Shown: positions 1-8,400 of the stretch, piece by piece
Position numbering within the stretch: the stretch's first letter is position 1
Layout: every line of letters starts with the position of its first letter
IMG/VR virus record: IMGVR_UViG_3300021963_000069
Location: 29,551-93,550 of that record
Source of the DNA: a virus
DNA: 64,000 nt
Strand: one strand, 5' to 3'
Made by a program: the position numbers and the translations under genes
Notes under the pieces: generated by a model
The model's input: the letters and a program-made list of their open reading frames with translations, nothing else
Databases searched by the model: none
What the model was told of the DNA's origin: nothing

Positions 1-562
1 TACTATATTTTAGTTGATTTGATCCAAGTGCTGATGGCACAGAGAACATATCCCAATACTTTGAACCATATCTACATTCACTACGAGTCTCATCTTTACC
101 ACATTTGGGACAATATCTAATCATTTGTGTCTCCTCTGTTTTAGTTCCCCAATTAGCGGCACCAACCTTGCGACATTTTACAAGTGCTCCTGAAGCATAA
201 GCAGAAGGCCAAACATCATATCTTGATTTTACTTTGGAATAGCAAGCATCTTTTTTGCCACTACCTTTTCCCTTAATGTCCTTTTCTTCGTTCATTTTCT
301 TTTTTGGTTTGTCGGTAGAAACATAAGTTGGTTTTGCGGCACCTGATTTTGATTGCTGGTTTTTATCTGCTTTCTTTTTTCTTCTTGCTGCCGATAATCT
401 TTGTGCTTTAGTCATACTTTTTCTTTTGTTGGAGGAAACGCATTTGGGAACGCCTTCTCCAGGTTCATCACTCGCACAAGTTCCACCGGTTACTACATTC
501 ACCCAACCAGGTTTTTTATCAACTGATTTTGATCCCTTAAACCATTTGCGAAGAGAACCCAT
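1..562 (-). CDS. DUF5872-like phage protein, 3' end cut by window edge
   Basis: The reading frame starts MGSLRKWFKGSKS and stays open to base 1, so the C-terminus lies outside the window. The middle is rich in Lys, Ser and Ala. A block KGKGSGKKDACYSKVK followed by an SAYASGALVKCRK segment matches what I recall of the DUF5872 domain, seen in virion-associated proteins of marine T4-like phages. A C-terminal CPKCG with a later Cys suggests a small zinc site. It lies directly downstream of gp16, so a late structural role is likely but inferred. The ATG at 562 is the only good start. Confidence 0.75.
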   Translation of the reverse strand, partial: MGSLRKWFKGSKSVDKKPGWVNVVTGGTCASDEPGEGVPKCVSSNKRKSMTKAQRLSAARRKKKADKNQQSKSGAAKPTYVSTDKPKKKMNEEKDIKGKGSGKKDACYSKVKSRYDVWPSAYASGALVKCRKVGAANWGTKTEETQMIRYCPKCGKDETRSECRYGSKYWDMFSVPSALGSNQLKYS

Positions 563-576
563 TTACCAAATATGAT

Positions 577-1008
577 TTATTCTTTATTATTTAGAAACCC
601 TTGCTTTAATAGTTTTGACAATTCTGTAGTTGATCCAATAAAAACAGCATTATTAGTTACATTTGTAGTTTTGGATACATCCTCCTCAACTTCCTTAACT
701 TTTTTCTGTAGATCTATTAATTTGTCCGCAACATCTCCTACACTCTTAATTAACTGACCGGCAACTTCATATGCTCTTGGAGAACCACCTTCACTCGCAA
801 GTTCCATTATTCCATTTATTGCCTCCTGACCCTTCTCTATCAAAGAATATAAATTTGCCCTGGAGTATTCATAATCTTTGATAATATCATCAGATCTGGA
901 TGAAGACATATCAATTGGAATATCAATTGATGTAGAAGACTTTTCTACCTCAACGATACTACTCTCGATATTCAGAGCCTTATCCAAATCTTCATAGTTA
1001 TTTTTCAT
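577..1008 (-). CDS. 16: Terminase small subunit (gp16-like)
   Basis: This 143-residue protein matches T4-like cyanophage gp16. The central helix ANLYSLIEKGQEAINGI, the SPRAYEVAGQLIKSV segment and the KLIDLQKKVKEVEED coiled coil are the family signature. In the family, gp16 forms a ring that recognises concatemeric DNA and regulates the gp17 ATPase/nuclease during packaging. The N-terminus is Ser/Asp-rich and variable. It lies 6 bp after gp15, as in T4-like genomes, and gp17 would be expected beyond the left edge. Confidence 0.88.
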   Translation of the reverse strand: MKNNYEDLDKALNIESSIVEVEKSSTSIDIPIDMSSSRSDDIIKDYEYSRANLYSLIEKGQEAINGIMELASEGGSPRAYEVAGQLIKSVGDVADKLIDLQKKVKEVEEDVSKTTNVTNNAVFIGSTTELSKLLKQGFLNNKE

Positions 1009-1014
1009 AATCTA

Positions 1015-1815
1015 TCAAATATCCGTTTGTTGAGTTGGGCTATATGTTTTACTGTCAAAAAACATTTCTACCGACTCGTTGAATCCAAAATCATCATCAG
1101 GTCCGGCATCAATTGGATCTGGAGTGACAGTATATCTCATCTCTCTCTTTGCGACTTTTGGATCAGTTCCAGTATAATAATCCACCTGAACCTTACGAAT
1201 GAGTCCATCTGTACTGTCTGCGACAGGACCAAACAGATATGTTTTTGCTGTAAAATTTAGTGTATATATTAGAGTTCTTCGGGTGGAATAATCTCCTTCA
1301 TAATCATCCGTAAAGGAAACGCTGTCTAAAACTATTGGAATATCTCGTTTTTCTCCTATAGAATCCACCAAATCAACGGTCAAATTAAAAGATGGTTGAA
1401 AATTGGGAAGAATCTGCTCCACAACTTGTAGGGCATCATCTTGTAATTTAGTCATAATATTCAACTGAAATCCAATATTATAAGGAACCGGCATATAAAC
1501 TTTCTTTATAGTATCACCATTTCCGCAAGTCTTAAATGTCTGTATTATACTTGCTTTTCTTGTTGAGTCATACTGAATAGATGTCATCTCAAATGACATT
1601 CTTGGTAAAGTAATTTGAATTGGTTTATTTAATTCTGCCTGTTGCTCAATTCTGGAAAGAAACTTTTGCATAGGTCCATATCCAAGAGGAACCTTCATCT
1701 GACTGATTGCTACATCAGATGAATTTTTATGTTCTATGTAAATGTCATTAAAAAGCGTTCCAAACGCAGTAACCGTCTTTCTTATAATTTGATGGTAGAA
1801 GTAGGTTCCTAGCGT
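1015..1815 (-). CDS. 15: Tail sheath stabilizer / tail completion protein gp15, apparent ACG start
   Basis: In T4, gp15 caps the tail and joins it to the neck (gp13/gp14). The first ATG in frame (1698) would give only 227 residues. The frame stays open upstream and encodes LGTYFYHQIIRKTVTAFGTL, the conserved gp15 N-terminus, which normally begins with Met before LGTYFYH. Here that codon, at 1813-1815, is ACG. No ATG, GTG or TTG lies between it and the upstream TGA. The resulting length (266 residues) fits the family (T4: 272). A late promoter at 1854-1861 lies just upstream, which also favours the longer form. Either an ACG start is used or the consensus sequence carries a T-to-C change. Confidence 0.85.
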   Translation of the reverse strand, partial: TLGTYFYHQIIRKTVTAFGTLFNDIYIEHKNSSDVAISQMKVPLGYGPMQKFLSRIEQQAELNKPIQITLPRMSFEMTSIQYDSTRKASIIQTFKTCGNGDTIKKVYMPVPYNIGFQLNIMTKLQDDALQVVEQILPNFQPSFNLTVDLVDSIGEKRDIPIVLDSVSFTDDYEGDYSTRRTLIYTLNFTAKTYLFGPVADSTDGLIRKVQVDYYTGTDPKVAKREMRYTVTPDPIDAGPDDDFGFNESVEMFFDSKTYSPTQQTDI

Positions 1816-1853
1816 TTTCCTGTACCCGTTTATTCAATTATTAACACATTATA

Positions 1854-1861
1854 TATTTATA
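1854..1861 (-). promoter_or_regulatory. T4-type late promoter TATAAATA (gp15)
   Basis: TATAAATA on the minus strand, 38 bp upstream of the ACG codon proposed as the gp15 start and just after the gp14 stop. Confidence 0.6.
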
Positions 1862-1864
1862 GTA

Positions 1865-3250
1865 TCAATATGTACCAAATGGATTAGATTCTGAAAAATC
1901 CAATATCAAATCAGATTCGGTTTGTACTTGTAAATTATCACCATAAGTATCATATGGATTCCAATTACTGTAAGACTCTGTGGAGTACTGGGAGTTAGAT
2001 ATTGATCCCACAATTGTCTCTCCTGGGAAAAATCCTTTTGATGCGACATTACTTACAATTGAAACTTTAAGAATCTTTGTATCCAGATCCCAAGACTTAA
2101 CTCTTGCTGTTGTTCTGGATCTGGAACCGGTTACAATTTCATTAAATACATAATTTCCTGTTCCGGTTAAAATTGGTGGTGGATCTATAATAATTTGTGG
2201 AGAAATTGTATATCCAACTCCTGGGTTTGTTATTTTTATAGATTTAACATTTTGTGCCGATCCAATTCCGGATTCGGCAGTTGCTGTTTCTCCCGCTCCG
2301 ACATTTCCAATAATTCTTACTCTTGGAGAAGTTGAATATCCTACACCACCATCTGTAATATTAATTGATACAATACCGAAATTATTTTTTTCTATAGTAC
2401 AGGTCGCTGCAGCACCTACTCCATTTCCACTTATAGTAATAATGGGAGGTACGGTATATCCGGCTCCGGCATTAGTTAAAGAGATATTTTTAATAGAATA
2501 AAATCCAGATTTAAATACTGTGACTACTTCAGCAGTCGCTCTAACCCCTCCAGAAGGCGCTGTACCGATAGATACTGTGGGTGGAGAGGTATAACCATGC
2601 CCGTCGTTGTTTAGAACCACTCTCCTGACATATCCGGATCCGATTCCAGCGGATGCCGTCGCAATTCTTCCAACTCCTATAAGGTTTAGAGTGGTTATAT
2701 ATCCTTCATCTTTTATTGTATTATCAACTTCTTTAATAGTCGTGTCAATAACTTCATCTTCATACTCAAATAATTCACATTTAAGTTCATAGACATATAA
2801 TTTACCCAATTGATAAAAAGGTTGTTCGTGCTCTACGAACTTTACCTCAAACAAACGCTTTCCCAAAGGAAAATATACAATATCTCCTTCTCTTGGTCTC
2901 GAAGATAAAACTATTTCTTCATCATTAGATTCTAAAAACGGAGCAATAAAGTCTTCATATCTTTCTTTTGATATAACTAAACTTAATTCATCCTTTAAAC
3001 TTACACCAAATTTTGTTAAAATATCTCCCTGGCCACTATAACCATCAAAATTATTTAAATATGCTTCTATTAAAAAATTATCATTAAATTTTGAAGACGA
3101 AACCTCTTTAAGAATAGTTTCTCTTCTTACGAATTTTCGGGGAATATAAATTACTTCCACACCAAAAATTTTTAATTGTTCGTTAATCAGTTCTTGTATT
3201 AATCTTTGTTCGTTCGCAGAACCTTGAAGAAAAAAGGGATTTAGTGCCAT
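1865..3250 (-). CDS. 14: Neck protein gp14 with inserted GxGY repeat domain
   Basis: The N-terminus (residues 1-165: NPFFLQGSANEQRLIQELIN, then VEVIYIPRKFVRRETI and PREGDIVYFPLGKRLFEVKF) and the C-terminal SESNPFG segment are typical of T4-like gp14, which with gp13 forms the neck below the portal. Between them (about residues 190-360) is an insertion of four repeats with cores GHGYTSPP, GAGYTVPP, GVGYSTSP and GVGYTISP, spaced about 40 residues apart. At 461 residues it is much longer than T4 gp14 (256). The same repeat occurs in gp8 and the giant baseplate protein. It sits 2 bp after gp13. Confidence 0.9.
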   Translation of the reverse strand: MALNPFFLQGSANEQRLIQELINEQLKIFGVEVIYIPRKFVRRETILKEVSSSKFNDNFLIEAYLNNFDGYSGQGDILTKFGVSLKDELSLVISKERYEDFIAPFLESNDEEIVLSSRPREGDIVYFPLGKRLFEVKFVEHEQPFYQLGKLYVYELKCELFEYEDEVIDTTIKEVDNTIKDEGYITTLNLIGVGRIATASAGIGSGYVRRVVLNNDGHGYTSPPTVSIGTAPSGGVRATAEVVTVFKSGFYSIKNISLTNAGAGYTVPPIITISGNGVGAAATCTIEKNNFGIVSINITDGGVGYSTSPRVRIIGNVGAGETATAESGIGSAQNVKSIKITNPGVGYTISPQIIIDPPPILTGTGNYVFNEIVTGSRSRTTARVKSWDLDTKILKVSIVSNVASKGFFPGETIVGSISNSQYSTESYSNWNPYDTYGDNLQVQTESDLILDFSESNPFGTY

Positions 3251-3252
3251 TT

Positions 3253-4098
3253 TTATCCAATAAAGTCATAAGGTGGAAGTTCATATTCTGTTGCCATTCT
3301 CTGTCTAAGACTTTCTAATTCCTTTTCTGCGTCTTCATAAAGTTCTCTTCCATTCAATTCAATACCGCCGGGAAGTTTTACTCCTCTAAACTTAATTAAA
3401 TTTTGCCCCCACTGCCTTTTAATCAAAGAGGTTAAATATATTTTTAGAAAACTATCATTATAAACATCCGTGAAGGTATTTGGGTCTAATATTCTGTAAC
3501 AATCAATTACAATATAGGTTCCAACTTGTTGTGATCCCCAATCAATATCCAAATACATTCTATTCTGTCTTTTATTAAATCTTATTTGCTTGTCGGTACT
3601 TAATAAGAAATCAATATCCTCCAAGTATGTTTTTGTCATAGAATATTGTAACAAATCAACAGAATTGAAATAATATAAATCATTCAAAAATAATTGATAC
3701 TTGATACTAAACATTCCTCTTGAAATTGAACTCGTATCAAATTTAAAGACCTTTTCTATTCCAATTACAGAATCTGGAATTTGAATAAAATTAGATGTCT
3801 CGTAAAATTTTGATGTAACCGTACCTAGACCTGCAATATTTCCGGATGATGCCGTTGTCTCAACTATTCCTGTTCCATTTGTATTTTTTGCTGCTCCTCT
3901 ATCAATATCTTCTTGAGAAAATTGATGCTTAAGATACATTCTCTCTACCCCATCAAAATGTCGTTCTTGAAAATATTGTAGAGCATCATCAACCAAATCG
4001 TCGATTTGATCGTCTGCAACATTAATTTCAAGAACTGGAGCACCCAGTCTTCTTAAACAGTAATCTATGAGTTCTTGTCTACTTGCAGGTTTTGACAT
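3253..4098 (-). CDS. 13: Neck protein gp13
   Basis: This 281-residue protein has the gp13 signature of T4-like phages: SRQELIDYCLRRLGAPVLEI at the N-terminus, DDQIDDLVDDALQYFQERHF, then a C-terminal KIYLTSLIKRQWGQNLIKF and a helix ending in YELPPYDFIG. gp13 forms the head-completion ring with gp14. The start at 4098 overlaps the preceding stop by one base (TAATG-type junction), indicating translational coupling. A Gly/Thr/Ala-rich surface loop lies around residues 75-95. Confidence 0.92.
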   Translation of the reverse strand: MSKPASRQELIDYCLRRLGAPVLEINVADDQIDDLVDDALQYFQERHFDGVERMYLKHQFSQEDIDRGAAKNTNGTGIVETTASSGNIAGLGTVTSKFYETSNFIQIPDSVIGIEKVFKFDTSSISRGMFSIKYQLFLNDLYYFNSVDLLQYSMTKTYLEDIDFLLSTDKQIRFNKRQNRMYLDIDWGSQQVGTYIVIDCYRILDPNTFTDVYNDSFLKIYLTSLIKRQWGQNLIKFRGVKLPGGIELNGRELYEDAEKELESLRQRMATEYELPPYDFIG

Positions 4099-4319
4099 CA
4101 GTAAGTTCCCCCATCTATAGCGTTCGATCCGCTTACATAAAGATTTCCGCTTATATAAACGTCACCAACAAATGTGCTGATTCCGGTTACAGTAAGCGAA
4201 GTTACTGATGCAATTCCTCCAATTACATTTCTAGATGCTTGTGAATATATCGCAGCAGATCCAGCAGATCCATTAGATAGACCGGAGATTACTCTTATTC
4301 CTGAGATATCTTGTGACAT
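4098..4319 (-). CDS. Small virion-module protein of unknown function (73 aa)
   Basis: This is a short Gly/Ser/Val-rich protein. Its second half (VTSLTVTGISTFVGDVYISG, then NLYVSG) is a beta-rich pattern common in phage fibre and baseplate accessory proteins. It shares single-base overlaps with its neighbours on both sides, so it belongs to the neck/baseplate operon. I do not recognise a specific T4 counterpart. Confidence 0.7.
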   Translation of the reverse strand: MSQDISGIRVISGLSNGSAGSAAIYSQASRNVIGGIASVTSLTVTGISTFVGDVYISGNLYVSGSNAIDGGTY

Positions 4320-4660
4320 TATCGAGTAACTCCCTGTTTAACTGAAGCAATTCCTTCAAATAGTCTTGTTGAGACCCCAAGAGAACTAATCATTTCGACA
4401 TTATAGACATACCTTCCTGGAGTTAATAATATAGTTTCTTCTGGTGTTAAACTAATCATTATCATTCCTGCAGATGGGTCTAAAATTTCTGTTTGTAAAT
4501 CTATATAAGTAGAACTACCATTCCATTGTTTAATTTGTGATATAACATTATATTCACTTAAATTAAAACTGGAATTAGTAATCGGATCACTTACAAAAAA
4601 TGTACGATTAAAGTTGCAACCAGTATCAATAGTTAAATTAATTGCATATAGTTCTGGCAT
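4319..4660 (-). CDS. Small structural-module protein, paralogue of the next gene
   Basis: This 113-residue beta-rich protein aligns with the 101-residue protein at 4718-5023: an N-terminal INLTIDTGCNFNRTFFVSD block, a KQWNGSSTYIDLQTEILDP block and a LTPGRYVYNVEM block. The pair looks like a tandem duplication. A late promoter (4683-4690) lies just upstream. The role is probably virion-associated, but no function is known to me. Confidence 0.75.
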   Translation of the reverse strand: MPELYAINLTIDTGCNFNRTFFVSDPITNSSFNLSEYNVISQIKQWNGSSTYIDLQTEILDPSAGMIMISLTPEETILLTPGRYVYNVEMISSLGVSTRLFEGIASVKQGVTR

Positions 4661-4682
4661 TCATCTAATATTCTTTACTTAT

Positions 4683-4690
4683 TATTTATA
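4683..4690 (-). promoter_or_regulatory. T4-type late promoter TATAAATA
   Basis: TATAAATA on the minus strand, 22 bp upstream of the ATG at 4660. Confidence 0.6.
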
Positions 4691-4717
4691 TTCACCAAAT
4701 TTACTCAAACTAAAACC

Positions 4718-5023
4718 TCATCTAACTAACACCATCCCTTCAATTATTTTATTGGTAAAATTAAAAGGAGTAGTAATAATTGCGTCATAAACATATCTTC
4801 CTTGTTTTAATAATTTAGTTTGTTGATGCGACAGTGCCAATTTTATTGATCCTTGACTTGGGTTGATGATTTGAGATTCAAATTGTGTGTAATTTGAGCT
4901 TCCATCCCATTTTCTCAATTGTGCCAATAAAGTACACGCAGTCAAATCAACATTTTCCAAAAAAAACGTTTCACTAAAATCTGAGCCGGCATTTATTACT
5001 AAGTTGATTACATATACTGCCAT
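4718..5023 (-). CDS. Small structural-module protein, paralogue of the preceding gene
   Basis: This 101-residue protein shares blocks INLVINAGSDFSETFFLEN, LRKWDGSSNYTQFESQIINP and LKQGRYVYDAII with the 4319-4660 product. Each copy has its own late promoter (here 5044-5051), so the two may be expressed separately even though they are adjacent. A baseplate or tail accessory role is inferred from position only. Confidence 0.75.
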   Translation of the reverse strand: MAVYVINLVINAGSDFSETFFLENVDLTACTLLAQLRKWDGSSNYTQFESQIINPSQGSIKLALSHQQTKLLKQGRYVYDAIITTPFNFTNKIIEGMVLVR

Positions 5024-5043
5024 TTACTTACTTAGTTTACAAG

Positions 5044-5051
5044 TATTTATA
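5044..5051 (-). promoter_or_regulatory. T4-type late promoter TATAAATA
   Basis: TATAAATA on the minus strand, 20 bp upstream of the ATG at 5023. It overlaps the stop codon of the 56-residue gene. Confidence 0.6.
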
Positions 5052-5217
5052 GATCAGTAAGAGTACTCAAAACTTCCTGTTGCTTCAAATATAATTTACA
5101 ATAAAGTTTAGAAAAAGATCTCAATTCCTCCTCATTTAAAGTGTCAATTACCCGTGCATGTTTTTCATACTCGAATAATTTACTAATAGATTCTAATTCA
5201 ATTTCATCTGGGTTCAT
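5047..5217 (-). CDS. Small conserved cyanophage-type protein (56 aa)
   Basis: The frame reads MNPDEIELESISKLFEYEK, then a helical LNEEELRSFSKLYCKLYLKQ segment. It is an acidic helical protein of a type I recall near the neck genes in cyanomyoviruses. Its start lies 14 bp inside the end of the next gene upstream (5204-5404). The late promoter at 5044-5051 overlaps its stop codon. Function unknown. Confidence 0.7.
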   Translation of the reverse strand: MNPDEIELESISKLFEYEKHARVIDTLNEEELRSFSKLYCKLYLKQQEVLSTLTDL

Positions 5218-5404
5218 TTATTAGTTCTCTCAATAGTGTTTTAATTTCATTAATATCTTCTTTAATTTGATCCAGTTCTTTTCTTTGAGATTCTCTATTG
5301 TGAATTGTATTTAGATATTGATTATAAGATACAGAATCACAATTCACAATTGCTCCACTATTTTCATCTCTATAAAGATTTTGATGCCCCTTTACTCTAA
5401 TCAT
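5204..5404 (-). CDS. Small protein with C-terminal coiled coil (66 aa)
   Basis: The N-terminal half (GHQNLYRDENSGAIVNCDS) is a beta-type stretch. The C-terminal half, about residues 35-64, is a heptad-like helix (ELDQIKEDINEIKTLLRELI). The start overlaps the stop of the 2456-residue gene by 4 bp, a translational-coupling junction. This suggests a partner or chaperone of the large virion protein, but that is inference. Confidence 0.7.
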   Translation of the reverse strand: MIRVKGHQNLYRDENSGAIVNCDSVSYNQYLNTIHNRESQRKELDQIKEDINEIKTLLRELINEPR

Positions 5405-8400
5405 CTTACCGCAATTGTTCTGAGTTCTTTAATTCTTGGTGGATATGCCTGATTGGTTCCGGACATTACGATTTTAATTACATATCCATTAAATAATCCA
5501 AGATTATCTGCGGTAAATTCATATTCTTTAAATTGATTTTCTAAACTAGAACTTACAAAAGTATCCGATCTTCCACTATTTTTGGAGGGATTAACGACAG
5601 AATATCCTGCTGAAGTAGTGTATGATAAGTTATCATAACCAGGAAATAGTTCAAATGATTGATCGATTTCGCTCGAATCCGGTCTAAACAAACTATAAAG
5701 AACTCTAAAATCAGCAGATTCGTGGCGATATGCCGACAAGATTACTTTTAGTGATGTTGCGGGTTGAACTAGATTTACTGCTCTTGAAACATATGATGCA
5801 GAATGTGGATCATCTAGTATTGAATTGACTCTTCCATCTAATGTGTAATCAGAAATTGGACTATCCAAACGACTAGAAATAAACTCGGTAAATGCCGTAT
5901 CTAAGAATAATATTGGAGATAAATTAGAATCTGTCGTATTAAAGGTGATTCCGGTCGTGAATGATTTATTTCTTGGTAGAGCATCAAGATATTCCATTTC
6001 ATTTTCTTTGGAACATACAAGTCTTACTGATCTTAATGTATTTAATGAGTTTAATTGAATTGGCTCGTATCCATTATCTAGGAATGAGGTCTCATTTCCA
6101 CTTATACTTGTTCCAGTAACCGATCTAATTACTGCCGAAGTTGATGTAGAAGATCCGGGAGTATTAAGATCATATGTGGGAACTATTGAACTATATAAAA
6201 TATTCTCGGTGGCGAGAACCTTTGAACCTCCTAATTTTGACTCGGAAGCGAATGATAATTGTGGTGCTCCAGCAATGGGTCCATCAGTATTGCTAGTACC
6301 TCTATCAGTTCCGTTTGCTGCTCTATTAACTTTAAGATAATATCCATCTATTCCAATATTTAAATCATCAATATCATGTGTTGTATTAATTCTTCGTAAA
6401 GAAACTCCATTTAACTCATACTTATATAATAGGGCATCTTTCTCATGAGTGATTGAAATTGTAGAATCGATACCTCTAACAATAGTTCCTAGTGATCCAC
6501 TACCAACGGACCCATAACTAATAATCTCATTTCCAATCTTCACATATCCTGGATATGTTGGAGTTACAGTAATTCCTTCAAAAGTACCAAAGTTTGATGT
6601 GTTTCCAATTGAAATTGATGTAGATGTTGAAGGTAAAGAAGAAGTAATCGGAACTGGTGCATTGCTCGAAATAACATCACTTATTCTAAGTTTATTCGTG
6701 TTTCCATACATTTGATGATCAAAATGTTCGACTCTAACATAATTTCCTGAATATTCATTTGTTGAATCCGAACGAGTTAGAACATTAATTCCAGTCACAG
6801 GAACTATTGTATTCGAATTATTATAATAACTTAATTCATAATCAGTTGTTGTACCTGTGGCAAATACTCCCTGAACGCCTTCCAAGTATAAAGTATTGAT
6901 ACTATTACCATCTCCGGTAATAGTAATTCTTGCATCACGCCCGCGTACTGAAGTTCCAGTTCCTACCGTAGAAGTTACAATACCAACAACATCTCCTTTT
7001 TTATAACCATTTCCCCTATTTACAATTACCGGTGTACCAGTAATTGTTCCATTAGTGGCAGTAACATCTAATACGAGTCCAGAACCATTTCCAATAATAT
7101 TATAAGTTTCTACATAAGAATCAGTAACGTAATTGCTACCACCTGTGGTTAGTCCCACACTTGATACTGAACTTCCGGTTCCAACAACATATCCATAAAC
7201 ATAAGTCTTAGATTTATCAACAATTTTTCTACCCACACTTAAATCAGCAATTAATGCTGTGTCTGCTGTTGTGGTAATTCCTAGAGTTGTTCTTTTTGGT
7301 AGAGTTGTTAGTGGATTTTCAGATAGTCTCTGTACATAACCATTACTTTCATCTAATGTTGGATTATTAAAAAATACAGTTCCCGTGGTTGAAGTAAATT
7401 TAGCCTTATAAAGTTTAAACTTAAGATCCTGATATTGGTTTGCGGTCCATATGGATCCATTTTGTGATTTAAACAGACTTCCCATCGAAAATTGCTTGGA
7501 ATATGTAACTGCATCTACATCTGGAAGTGATTTTGTATTTACGGTTTTTTCGCCCATAACCGCAGTCCACATTTCATACTGATCGCTATTTTCTGAAATA
7601 ATTACAACTGCATATTCTCTTCCGGGTGGAAGATAAATTGGTTCTTCAAATGTAACCTTAGTAGCAACAGAAGCATCGGTTGAAGTATTAACTTGATTGG
7701 GTCTTAACGTAACAGGAAATCCAATTACAGTTCTTGTGGGAGTTCCCAGTTCAACAGTTCTAATTTCAACTTTTACTGGAGCATTTCCTGGGTCTTTTTT
7801 AGCAAAAAATAAATCAACAGCAGTTAAAAATGCACCATTTACATCATCATTTGATGATGTGGGTGAAGGAGCCTCTACATTTCCACCAACAACAAATGAT
7901 TGTGCGAGAGGATCAACAAATCTTTGAACTGTTGTTCTTGTATGAGTGTTTATCGTTGTCTGAGAAGTTGTGGTATTTGTTGTAAGATTTGTAACTGTTT
8001 TTGTTGTTAGATTGGATGTTGTTGCGGTTACGGTATTTTCCCACTGTTCTAATGTTCCATCTGAATTATAATTTGTTTCGGTAGATGAATTGTCCGTACT
8101 TCCAGGAAGACCAGGATTATTTGTGGAACTTGAAGTCAATTTAAATGTTTTAGTTCCTGTGGCAATTCTTACAGTTGGAGGTGGAATTGTATTTGGATCT
8201 CTCAGATAAAATGCTCCAATTAAATCTCCAAAATTATCGGAAATTAATCTTAAATCACTTACATATGCCACAGCACCGCTAGACTGTCCAACTAATTGCA
8301 TACCCTTAAGCAAATAACCGGAATATTTTCCTTGTGCTTCTTCCGACAGAGAAGCAGTATCAATATTCAAAATTTTCGATGATTGACTATACTCAGATGA

